A DNA stretch of 7,272 nucleotides. It comes from Sulfurovum sp. GTDB lineage: Bacteria; Campylobacterota; Campylobacteria; Campylobacterales; Sulfurovaceae. The stretch lies in NCBI GenBank assembly GCA_027066595.1, contig JAMONG010000239.1, forward strand, positions 1 through 7,272. The letters run 5' to 3'. Position numbers and translations under genes: made by a program. Each line of letters starts with the position of its first letter. Position 1 is the first letter of the stretch. This document shows, piece after piece, positions 1 through 4,901 of the stretch. The notes beneath the pieces are model-generated. The model saw nothing but the letters and a program-made list of their open reading frames with translations. It searched no databases and had not been told where the DNA came from.

Positions 1-543
1 GTTTTCAGCATTTTCGAGTGTTTCGATGTTATGTTCCGCAATGGTACGCTTAATAGCAGCGATGCTTAGTGGACTTTCATCACAAGGAATGGTTGATTCT
101 TCATGGTTTAGAGGTGCTTTAATGTACTCTTTGACTGCAAGCTTTACTGCCTCTAGTGCAAAAGTGACAGCATACGACTCATTTGCAGGTAATGCTTCTA
201 CACTAGGGTTATCACGAAGCAGACGCTCTAACGCAGCATAAGTAAGACTTTCCATCTCTGGCATTGTTTTATTGGTTGAGATAAGTGCCAGCATGTGGTT
301 TACGGCAATTCCAGACATCACACCCTCATAGCTATACTTTGCCAGTTTAATCGTATCTTCATGTGTATTAATGGCCCAGTGAAGTGTAAGCATATACCCA
401 GCTTTTTCACTTCCATACTCAAAACTAAAAACGGTAGCATCAAGTTCTTTTGCTTCTTCATCAGAGATTGTTCCCATATATTTAGGGTTCTCTATAAACA
501 TGGCTACTTTTATGCCATATTCATTTTTTTTATCTAAATCCAT
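1..543 (-). CDS. NifU-like Fe-S cluster scaffold paralogue lacking the scaffold cysteines (partial, C-terminus off the left edge)
   Basis: The minus-strand frame opens at ATG 543-541 (MDLDKKNEYG) and stays open for 181 codons to the window edge. AAGGA at 550-554 lies 6 nt upstream of the ATG and supports the start. The body follows the epsilonproteobacterial NifU pattern as I remember it: an ENPKYMGTISDEEAK segment (18-32), EYGSEKAGY (42-50), the helix around LAKYSYEGVMSGIA (67-80), LPANESYAV (118-126), then PCDESPLSIAAIKRTI (153-168), which matches the start of the BFD-like [2Fe-2S] region. NifU assembles clusters on three Cys in the U-type domain. By this alignment those sites are Ala48, Val75 and Ala125 here, and the conserved Asp after the first Cys is Tyr50. 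In the CxC of the next domain only Cys154 remains; the second Cys is Glu156. It is therefore probably not a standard scaffold; a regulatory or partner subunit is possible. It lies 77 bp downstream of hrpB on the same strand. Family confident, function unknown. Confidence 0.75.
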   Translation of the reverse strand, partial: MDLDKKNEYGIKVAMFIENPKYMGTISDEEAKELDATVFSFEYGSEKAGYMLTLHWAINTHEDTIKLAKYSYEGVMSGIAVNHMLALISTNKTMPEMESLTYAALERLLRDNPSVEALPANESYAVTFALEAVKLAVKEYIKAPLNHEESTIPCDESPLSIAAIKRTIAEHNIETLENAEN

Positions 544-549
544 ACTGTT

Positions 550-554
550 TCCTT
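550..554 (-). promoter_or_regulatory. Ribosome binding site of the nifU-like gene
   Basis: On the minus strand AAGGA is followed by 6 nt and then the ATG at 543. It is a clear Shine-Dalgarno, unlike the hrpB and toxin starts, which have none. It fixes the start of this edge-truncated gene. Confidence 0.7.
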
Positions 555-568
555 TTAGGAGATTATTT

Positions 569-600
569 GCCTACTTTAGCGAGCTAAGCTAAAAGTAGGC
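569..600. other. Stem-loop between hrpB and the nifU-like gene
   Basis: The arms GCCTACTTTAGC (569-580) and GCTAAAAGTAGGC (588-600) pair over 12 bp with one bulged base and a 7-nt loop. It lies between the hrpB stop (621) and the nifU-like Shine-Dalgarno (554). Neither strand has a T-run after the stem: minus continues GCAAATAATC and plus continues TAAAAATTC. It is therefore not a textbook intrinsic terminator. It may be a processing or attenuation hairpin between two co-transcribed genes, or a weak terminator. Confidence 0.55.
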
Positions 601-620
601 TAAAAATTCTTCTGTATATA

Positions 621-3101
621 CTACCTTTTTTTAGTTCTACTTGTTGCCTGTGCTTCTAAAGGATCATCAGGCCAATAGTGCTTCTTATACTTCCCTCGTA
701 ACTCTTTCTTCACTTCATCATAAGTATTTGCCCAAAAGCTCTCTAAATCTTGTGTCATTTGCATAGGACGTGAGGCTGGTGAGAGCAAGTGTAGCATGAG
801 CTTTACTTTTCCGTTTAGTATGCTAGGGGTCTCTTGTGTACCAAACATCTCTTGTAGCCGTACAGCCAATATAGGTTGCTTAGGATTACTGTAATCTATG
901 GCTATATGTGAACCAGAAGCTACTTTAAGTTTGGCTGGGGCTAGGGTGTTTAGCTTGTGGGTTTGTTCGTAGATTAGCTCTCCTAGTAAGATATTGTGTA
1001 GGTCTAGGTTTTGTACCGCTTTTAGGGTGCTCATATTTGTGAGGTAAGGTGCTAACCACACCTCTAAGTTCTCTTCTAAATACTCATTTGAAAAATCAGG
1101 GAAACTTTTGTCATGGTGGTGCAAAAAGTTTACACGTTCTTTAAGTCTTGTTGCCTCTTTACTCCATCGTAAAACCTCTAACCCCATCGCTTCTATTTCG
1201 TCTAAAAGGACTTCTGTTATTTCAGGATTATCTGTAGTTTTGAGTTGCATCTCTTTTAAAGTAAGTTTGCCTAACATCTCTACTTTGCGTACTTCTACAC
1301 GTGCTTGTTCTTCATTCCATGTGACTCTCTCTATAGTTGTAATCTCAAAATACTCCTCTATCTGCCCAAGACTAAGACTAAGTGCTTTGTAGATGTTAGC
1401 ATTGCTACTTTTAGCATCTAAGTCACTTATGACAAGGTATGAGCTATTAAAAAGGGTGTCTTCACTGTGCAGGTATGCTCCTTTACCATTACTCAACAAG
1501 TAGGTACTTCCATTGGTATGGCGTAGCTGTGCCACACGGTCTGGATATGCAAAAGCTAAGAGTACGCCTAGCAGTTGGGTATTTATCTTTTTGGCTTGGG
1601 TATTTTCTATACGTTTGGCATTGGCTAGTAGATAGTTGCATTGTTTAATATTTACAAATCTATTATTTACATTTTTCTTTTGTGCCACATCATGGAGTAT
1701 TTGCACCCGTTCACGTAAATCGGCGTTAGCATAACTGTTGCTAAGTATCTCTTTTTCTGTAATGAGTACAGCTAGGAGTGATGCCTCATAGGAAAGACAA
1801 AGTGCTTTGGCTTTTAGCATCATGTGTGCCAAGCGTGGGTGTAGTCCATAGCTACTCATAGCTTTGCCATGAAGTGTAATGTCTCCCTCTTTGTTTAACG
1901 CTCCTAGCTCTGTGAGTAGTGTTTTAGCATGATGTACTGCTGTCATAGGTGGTGTATCTAGCCATGAAAGGCTACGAACATCATCACATCCCCAAAGGGC
2001 AAGTTCAAGTACCAGTTGGCAAAGGTCTGCAGAGAGTATCTCAGGGCTGTCATGTTTGAGGAGTATCTTAGACTTATGCCAAAGGTGGTAGGCTTTACCA
2101 GCACTAAGCCGTCCTGCACGTCCTGCTCTTTGAATGGCAGAGTCTTCAGAGATAAACTGGGATTCTAACTTGTTCATGCCAGAAAAAGGGTTAAAGACAG
2201 AGACATTTTGCACACCTGAGTCGATGACTATTTTGATGCCCTCTATGGTAAGCGATGTTTGGGCGATGTTAGTACTAAGAACCACTTTTCTTTTTCCATT
2301 AGGTGGTGCTTTTATGGCTTGGTCTTGTGCTTGTTTACTTAGGTTTCCATAGAGTGTGGCTATGTAGACATCGTGTAGATTCGCTTCAAGCAGTAGTTTC
2401 TCCACCTCTTTTATCTGCCGTACGCCTGCTAAAAAAACTAAGATGTTCCCCTCATCTTCTGCTAAGCATTTGAGTACTAACCTAGCAACATAAGAAGGTA
2501 GCCCTTTAGGTTTTGGCTGTGGGGTTGTGACATCTAGGTAGATACGCTCTACAGGGTAAGCACGTCCCGCACTCTCTACAATAGGTGCATTGTCTAGTAA
2601 ACCTGATAGGGCAGAGGTATTTAGTGTTGCAGACATTATAAGTAGTTTTAAGTCTTCACGAAGTACTGCCTGTGACTCTAAGGCAAGAGCCAAAGAGAGG
2701 TCAGCATGGAGTGAACGTTCATGAAACTCATCAAAGATGATAAGTGCTACATCTTCTAAGCTTGGGTCAGCTTGAAGCTTACGTGTGAGTATACCCTCTG
2801 TGACTATGAGTATCTTAGTCTTTTTAGAGTACTGTGAGTCCATTTTTATCTGGTACCCCACACGTTCACCTACTTTTTCACCCAACATCTCTGCCATACG
2901 CAAGGCAGACATCCGTACAGCAAGCCGTCTAGGCTCTAACATAATGATGGTTTTTCCCTCTAGCCACGGTTCATCTAGTAGTGCTAGGGGTAGAGCAGTC
3001 GTTTTACCTGCACCTGGAGGTGCTTGGAGTATGAGTCTGTTGTGTTGGCGTAATTTTTCTTTTACTTCTGGTATGACGTGGGTGATGGGTAGGGTATTCA
3101 T
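621..3101 (-). CDS. hrpB: ATP-dependent RNA helicase HrpB (DEAH/RHA family)
   Basis: The 826-residue protein is full length for HrpB. RecA domain 1 carries Walker A APPGAGKTT (27-35), motif Ia LEPRRLAV (55-62), motif II DEFH within DEFHERSL (124-131), which is the HrpB form of the DEAH box, and SAT (157-159). RecA domain 2 carries STNIAQTSLTI (276-286) and QRAGRAGR (324-331). The HA2-like and HrpB-specific C-terminal regions follow, ending in the diagnostic HYWPDDPL and a basic TSRTKKR tail. The family is an NTP-driven RNA helicase in the cytoplasm; its physiological role in most bacteria is poorly defined. I chose ATG 3101 (MNTLPITHVIPEV), which matches usual HrpB N-termini. The frame can be extended to a TTG at 3137, but that adds 12 atypical residues and overlaps the predicted promoter. 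There is no Shine-Dalgarno before 3101; TATAAT lies 7 nt upstream, which suggests a leaderless mRNA. The nifU-like gene follows on the same strand after 77 bp. Confidence 0.95.
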   Translation of the reverse strand: MNTLPITHVIPEVKEKLRQHNRLILQAPPGAGKTTALPLALLDEPWLEGKTIIMLEPRRLAVRMSALRMAEMLGEKVGERVGYQIKMDSQYSKKTKILIVTEGILTRKLQADPSLEDVALIIFDEFHERSLHADLSLALALESQAVLREDLKLLIMSATLNTSALSGLLDNAPIVESAGRAYPVERIYLDVTTPQPKPKGLPSYVARLVLKCLAEDEGNILVFLAGVRQIKEVEKLLLEANLHDVYIATLYGNLSKQAQDQAIKAPPNGKRKVVLSTNIAQTSLTIEGIKIVIDSGVQNVSVFNPFSGMNKLESQFISEDSAIQRAGRAGRLSAGKAYHLWHKSKILLKHDSPEILSADLCQLVLELALWGCDDVRSLSWLDTPPMTAVHHAKTLLTELGALNKEGDITLHGKAMSSYGLHPRLAHMMLKAKALCLSYEASLLAVLITEKEILSNSYANADLRERVQILHDVAQKKNVNNRFVNIKQCNYLLANAKRIENTQAKKINTQLLGVLLAFAYPDRVAQLRHTNGSTYLLSNGKGAYLHSEDTLFNSSYLVISDLDAKSSNANIYKALSLSLGQIEEYFEITTIERVTWNEEQARVEVRKVEMLGKLTLKEMQLKTTDNPEITEVLLDEIEAMGLEVLRWSKEATRLKERVNFLHHHDKSFPDFSNEYLEENLEVWLAPYLTNMSTLKAVQNLDLHNILLGELIYEQTHKLNTLAPAKLKVASGSHIAIDYSNPKQPILAVRLQEMFGTQETPSILNGKVKLMLHLLSPASRPMQMTQDLESFWANTYDEVKKELRGKYKKHYWPDDPLEAQATSRTKKR

Positions 3102-3108
3102 GGGTGTG

Positions 3109-3137
3109 ATTATAGCTATTTGTGGGTATATTTGCAA
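3109..3137 (-). promoter_or_regulatory. Predicted hrpB promoter (TTGCAA-N17-TATAAT)
   Basis: On the minus strand TTGCAA (3137-3132) is followed by exactly 17 bp and a consensus TATAAT (3114-3109). Seven bases (CACACCC) then lead to ATG 3101. With the usual 6-7 nt from -10 to the start site, transcription would begin at or beside the start codon. The -35 box is only 4/6 to TTGACA, and Campylobacterota sigma70 depends weakly on -35, so the -10 is the stronger evidence. Confidence 0.55.
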
Positions 3138-3160
3138 TATGCCATCAAATATGCTATCAT
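3132..3160 (+). promoter_or_regulatory. Predicted toxin-antitoxin promoter sharing the same TTGCAA box
   Basis: TTGCAA is its own reverse complement, so the 3132-3137 box that serves hrpB also reads as a -35 on the plus strand. After 17 bp (3138-3154) comes TATCAT (3155-3160), 5/6 to TATAAT, and then 5 nt to ATG 3166. No Shine-Dalgarno precedes this ATG, so the toxin transcript may also be leaderless. The surrounding ATATT-TGC-AATAT (3128-3140) is a small inverted repeat that could be an operator for the RHH antitoxin. Confidence 0.45.
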
Positions 3161-3165
3161 AACTT

Positions 3166-3585
3166 ATGAAAGTTGTTATAGATACAAGTGTATGGATATC
3201 TGCACTTATACAGAAAAATAGTAAAGCACGAGAGCTGTTGCGTTTGGCACTACAGGGGAATATACTACCTCAAATGTCAGAGGCACTTTTTTGTGAGCAT
3301 GAAGCAGTGATGAGCCGTAAGAAAATACAATCACTCACTCCATTAAGCGTAGAAGAACAAAATATCTTACTAGATGCGTATCTAGCTACTTGTACATGGA
3401 ATGAGATTTATTATAGTTGGCGACCCAACTTAAAAGATGAAGATGACAACTTCATAGTAGAGCTTGCAGTAGCGAGTGGAGCTAAGTATATACTCACCTA
3501 TAATCTAAAAGATTTTAGTGATGCTGAGTTGTCATTTAACTATAAAGTAACTACACCAGAAACATTTATAAAGGAGATTTCATGA
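3166..3585 (+). CDS. PIN-domain toxin of a type II toxin-antitoxin system (COG1569-like)
   Basis: This 139-residue protein is a complete PIN domain, the fold of metal-dependent RNases used as toxins such as VapC. It opens with the family signature KVVIDTSVWISAL, including metal-binding Asp6. An acidic pair at Glu44/Glu46 follows, then KDEDDNFIVELAVASGAKYILTYN across residues 90-113 with acidic residues 91-94, and KDF with Asp116. The TxD position common near the end of PIN domains is Asn113 here; Asp116 may serve instead. The RDPxDDxF-type motif and overall length fit the 'putative toxin component, PIN family' group better than classical VapC. The start at 3166 is set by the motif, since MKVVIDTS is the normal N-terminus; there is no Shine-Dalgarno. 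The stop overlaps the antitoxin start by ATGA, so the two are co-transcribed and probably translationally coupled. Toxin-first order is less usual for type II modules. RNA target unknown. Confidence 0.85.
   Translation: MKVVIDTSVWISALIQKNSKARELLRLALQGNILPQMSEALFCEHEAVMSRKKIQSLTPLSVEEQNILLDAYLATCTWNEIYYSWRPNLKDEDDNFIVELAVASGAKYILTYNLKDFSDAELSFNYKVTTPETFIKEIS
3571..3576 (+). promoter_or_regulatory. Strong ribosome binding site for the antitoxin inside the toxin 3' end
   Basis: AAGGAG lies 5 nt before the antitoxin ATG at 3582, within the last codons of the toxin gene. The toxin itself has no recognisable Shine-Dalgarno. The contrast would favour antitoxin over toxin synthesis from the shared mRNA. 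Confidence 0.75.
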
Positions 3586-3803
3586 GTACCATTACACTAA
3601 GAATACCAGATAGTAAACATGCACGCCTAAAACAATACGCAAAAGACCAAGGGCTAAGCCTAAACAAGCTTTTTGATGAGTTTGCCACAGTTGCATTGGC
3701 TCAGTTTGATGCTAAAGTACGTTTTGAAGCTAGAGCTAAAAAAGGTGATAAGCAGAAAGGACTGGATGTTTTAGATAAGCTTGATGAGTTGTTAAATAAC
3801 TAG
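3582..3803 (+). CDS. Ribbon-helix-helix antitoxin partner of the PIN toxin
   Basis: This 73-residue protein begins STITLRIPDSKHARLKQYAK, the usual ribbon-helix-helix layout: a short beta strand (TITLRIP, residues 3-9), helix 1 from about 10 to 21, a turn at DQGLS, and helix 2 from about 26 to 40 (LNKLFDEFATVALAQF). The charged C-terminal part (about 43-73, rich in Lys, Asp and Leu) is the likely toxin-binding segment. RHH antitoxins bind their own promoter as dimers and block the cognate toxin. A candidate operator is the ATATT-TGC-AATAT repeat upstream of the toxin, and the 9-mer ATTTGCAAT from it recurs downstream of this gene at 3867-3875. The start at 3582 overlaps the toxin stop (ATGA) and has a strong Shine-Dalgarno. 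The pairing with the toxin is solid; the operator is inference. Confidence 0.85.
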   Translation: MSTITLRIPDSKHARLKQYAKDQGLSLNKLFDEFATVALAQFDAKVRFEARAKKGDKQKGLDVLDKLDELLNN

Positions 3804-3888
3804 CTATTAGCGTATATGAAATATTGAAATCAGTATTGCATTTTGATAATAACAAAAAGTATGTCAATTTGCAATCATCTATTTTATT

Positions 3889-3892
3889 AGGA
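3889..3892 (+). promoter_or_regulatory. Shine-Dalgarno deciding between two adjacent ATG codons
   Basis: AGGA precedes ATG ATG at 3897 and 3900. Spacing is 4 nt to the first and 7 nt to the second, which favours the second ATG (3900) as the true start. Confidence 0.5.
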
Positions 3893-3899
3893 TATCATG

Positions 3900-4478
3900 A
3901 TGAAAAAATACCTCGAAGCCACTAACATCATAGACTACCACGATGAACACATCCAAGCATTAGCGAAAGAACTTTCATTTGGGAGTAATGACGATGAAGC
4001 CATAGCCAAAAATTGTTATGAATGGGTGAGAGATAACATACATCACTCTGGTGACTATAAAGATGATATTACTACGTGTAAAGCCTCAGATGTACTCAAA
4101 TATGGTACAGGATGGTGTTATGCTAAGTCTCACCTCCTTGCAGCACTTCTACGGACAAATGGCATACATACAGGCTTTGGCTACCAACGTCTGTCATGTT
4201 CAGAGTATAAACCTGACATTTACTGTTTACATGGGCTTAATTGGATACATATTAAAAAATATGGGTGGTATAGAGTGGATGTCCGCGGTAATAAAGAGGG
4301 TGTTGATGCACAATTTACACCACCACATGAACAGTTGGCTTTTGTATTAGGTGAAAATGAGTATGACGTAGAAGGGAATTTTGAAGAGCCTTTAGACGTT
4401 GTGGTAAAGGCATTAAATAAGTATAAAAGTTATGAGGAAATGATATGTCATTTACCAGATATGGAAGAGAAGAAATAA
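3900..4478 (+). CDS. Transglutaminase-like cysteine protease/transglutaminase-fold protein
   Basis: The protein has 192 residues from ATG 3900 (193 from ATG 3897; numbering here uses 3897). It shows the transglutaminase-like core in the expected order. AKNCYEWVRDNIHHSGD (37-53) leads into the fold. KASDVLKYGTGWCYAKSHLLAALLR (62-86) holds the nucleophile Cys74 at the start of a helix. His112 lies in LHGLNWIHI and Asp128 in WYRVDVRG, completing the Cys-His-Asp triad. No signal peptide or membrane segment is visible, so it is probably cytoplasmic. Bacterial members of this superfamily are mostly peptidases or amidases of unknown substrate. The phrases about a short chain length and isolated pocket 'DAQFTPPHEQLAF' (137-149) fit stand-alone transglutaminase-like proteins. 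It stands alone, 96 bp after the antitoxin and followed by the REPIN-like repeat; no functional link to neighbours is evident. Family confident, substrate unknown. Confidence 0.85.
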   Translation: MKKYLEATNIIDYHDEHIQALAKELSFGSNDDEAIAKNCYEWVRDNIHHSGDYKDDITTCKASDVLKYGTGWCYAKSHLLAALLRTNGIHTGFGYQRLSCSEYKPDIYCLHGLNWIHIKKYGWYRVDVRGNKEGVDAQFTPPHEQLAFVLGENEYDVEGNFEEPLDVVVKALNKYKSYEEMICHLPDMEEKK

Positions 4479-4488
4479 GATATTTCTT
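4470..4488 (+). terminator. Possible weak AT-rich hairpin at the end of the transglutaminase-like gene
   Basis: The arms AAGAAATA (4470-4477) and TATTTCTT (4481-4488) pair perfectly around a 3-nt loop, followed by TTAGAG. The stem contains the stop codon and only one G-C pair, and the T-run is short. It may terminate weakly; the larger REPIN-like repeat just downstream could do so as well. Confidence 0.25.
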
Positions 4489-4508
4489 TTAGAGATTATG
4501 CTAGCACT

Positions 4509-4613
4509 GTAGGTGTGACCATGTCACACGTCAATACCCAAATATATAAACAATTAAATGTTATGTTTTCAATATTTTAGCTTTTTTATGTCGTGTGACA
4601 CGGTCACACCTAC
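4509..4613. repeat. REPIN-like element: two inverted 22-bp palindromic units around an AT-rich core
   Basis: The left unit (4509-4530) and right unit (4592-4613) are inverted copies of one 22-bp sequence with a single difference (21/22). Each is also a hairpin on its own: GTGTGAC-N3-GTCACAC at 4513-4529 and 4593-4609, perfect 7-bp arms. Between them are 61 bp of AT-rich sequence. Homology stops sharply at the outer GTAG/CTAC. Two REP palindromes in opposite orientation make a REPIN, a non-autonomous element normally mobilised by a RAYT (Y1 transposase) encoded elsewhere. Alternatives are a small MITE or a bidirectional terminator for the transglutaminase gene. No transposase is in the window. 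Confidence 0.7.
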
Positions 4614-4652
4614 GAAACAATAGGCTTCTCATTAAGTCTCTTTGTGCAGGGA

Positions 4653-4755
4653 CTAGAGTAACCCCATCGCTAACTTAGCATCATCAGTCATGCTGTCTTG
4701 TCCCCATGGTGGGTCAAATACGATTTCTACGTCTATCTCTTCAAGACCTTCTTGA
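4653..4755 (-). pseudogene. Truncated duplicate of the sufT-like gene 3' end
   Basis: The last 33 codons plus stop of the sufT-like gene at the right edge are present here on the same strand, in frame, encoding QEGLEEIDVE through to the terminal AMGLL. Bases 4653-4755 match 7006-7108 at 99 of 103 positions (differences at 4653, 4671, 4674, 4731). The match continues weakly to 4648 on the stop side and ends abruptly after 4755 on the other, where CGT-GCA becomes CTT-GTA and unrelated sequence. All four differences are third-codon changes, including stop TAG instead of TAA, so the copy was a working gene end until recently. It lacks any start and the upstream conserved Cys region, so it is not functional alone. 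It is one arm of a direct repeat that brackets the lipoprotein gene. Confidence 0.9.
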
Positions 4756-4772
4756 AGTACATAAAAAAGTAA

Positions 4773-4794
4773 AAAAGGGACAGGCTACTTTTAT
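4773..4794. other. Short motif GGGACAGGCTAC next to the truncated sufT copy
   Basis: An A-rich run followed by GGGACAGGCTACTTTTA starts about 20 bp past the breakpoint of the sufT fragment. From memory, similar 'gggacaggct' sequences lie near IS200-like/REP-associated transposase genes in other bacteria. It may be a trace of such an element, but nothing in the window confirms that. Confidence 0.2.
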
Positions 4795-4800
4795 AGTTAT

Positions 4801-4829
4801 CTGTAAACTTAAGAGACTCTTACTACAAT
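4801..4829 (+). promoter_or_regulatory. Candidate promoter of the lipoprotein gene with a palindrome in the spacer
   Basis: TACAAT (4824-4829) is 5/6 to the -10 consensus and lies about 70 bp before the ATG at 4902. The -35 position (CTGTAA, 4801-4806) is poor. The palindrome TAAGAG-A-CTCTTA (4810-4822) sits directly before the -10 and could be an operator. If real, the leader would be roughly 65 nt. No other gene-like content is seen between 4756 and 4901. Confidence 0.3.
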
Positions 4830-4889
4830 AAGTAACACAAAAATCTGGGAAAAGAATGCTGTTTTAATTATTGACTATTGATGCTTCAA

Positions 4890-4895
4890 AGGGAG
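4890..4895 (+). promoter_or_regulatory. Ribosome binding site fixing the lipoprotein start at 4902
   Basis: AGGGAG lies 6 nt before ATG 4902. The in-frame TTG 4878 and ATG 4881 lie upstream of this site and would place it inside the coding sequence. The 4902 start gives an ideal lipoprotein signal peptide. Confidence 0.75.
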
Positions 4896-4901
4896 AAGAA
4901 T

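Noticed and set aside
26..537. Plus-strand frames of 71 and 80 codons opposite the nifU-like gene
   Set aside because: The opposite strand encodes a recognisable NifU-like protein with a Shine-Dalgarno; these frames have no family features.
3102..3137. Extension of hrpB to a TTG start at 3137
   Set aside because: It adds 12 residues atypical of HrpB, lacks a Shine-Dalgarno, and would place the start inside the predicted promoter.
1108..3162. Plus-strand frames of 72-125 codons opposite hrpB
   Set aside because: They are antisense shadows of a full-length, motif-complete helicase gene.
3824..3850. Promoter TTGAAA-N15-GATAAT for the transglutaminase gene
   Set aside because: The spacer is too short and the sequence is AT-rich enough for this to be chance.
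4509..4613. CRISPR repeats
   Set aside because: There are only two units, inverted relative to each other and not repeated at regular spacing; the REPIN-like interpretation fits better.
4878..4901. Upstream TTG/ATG starts for the lipoprotein
   Set aside because: They lie upstream of the Shine-Dalgarno, and their extra residues (MMLQREKN) would precede an otherwise ideal lipoprotein signal peptide.
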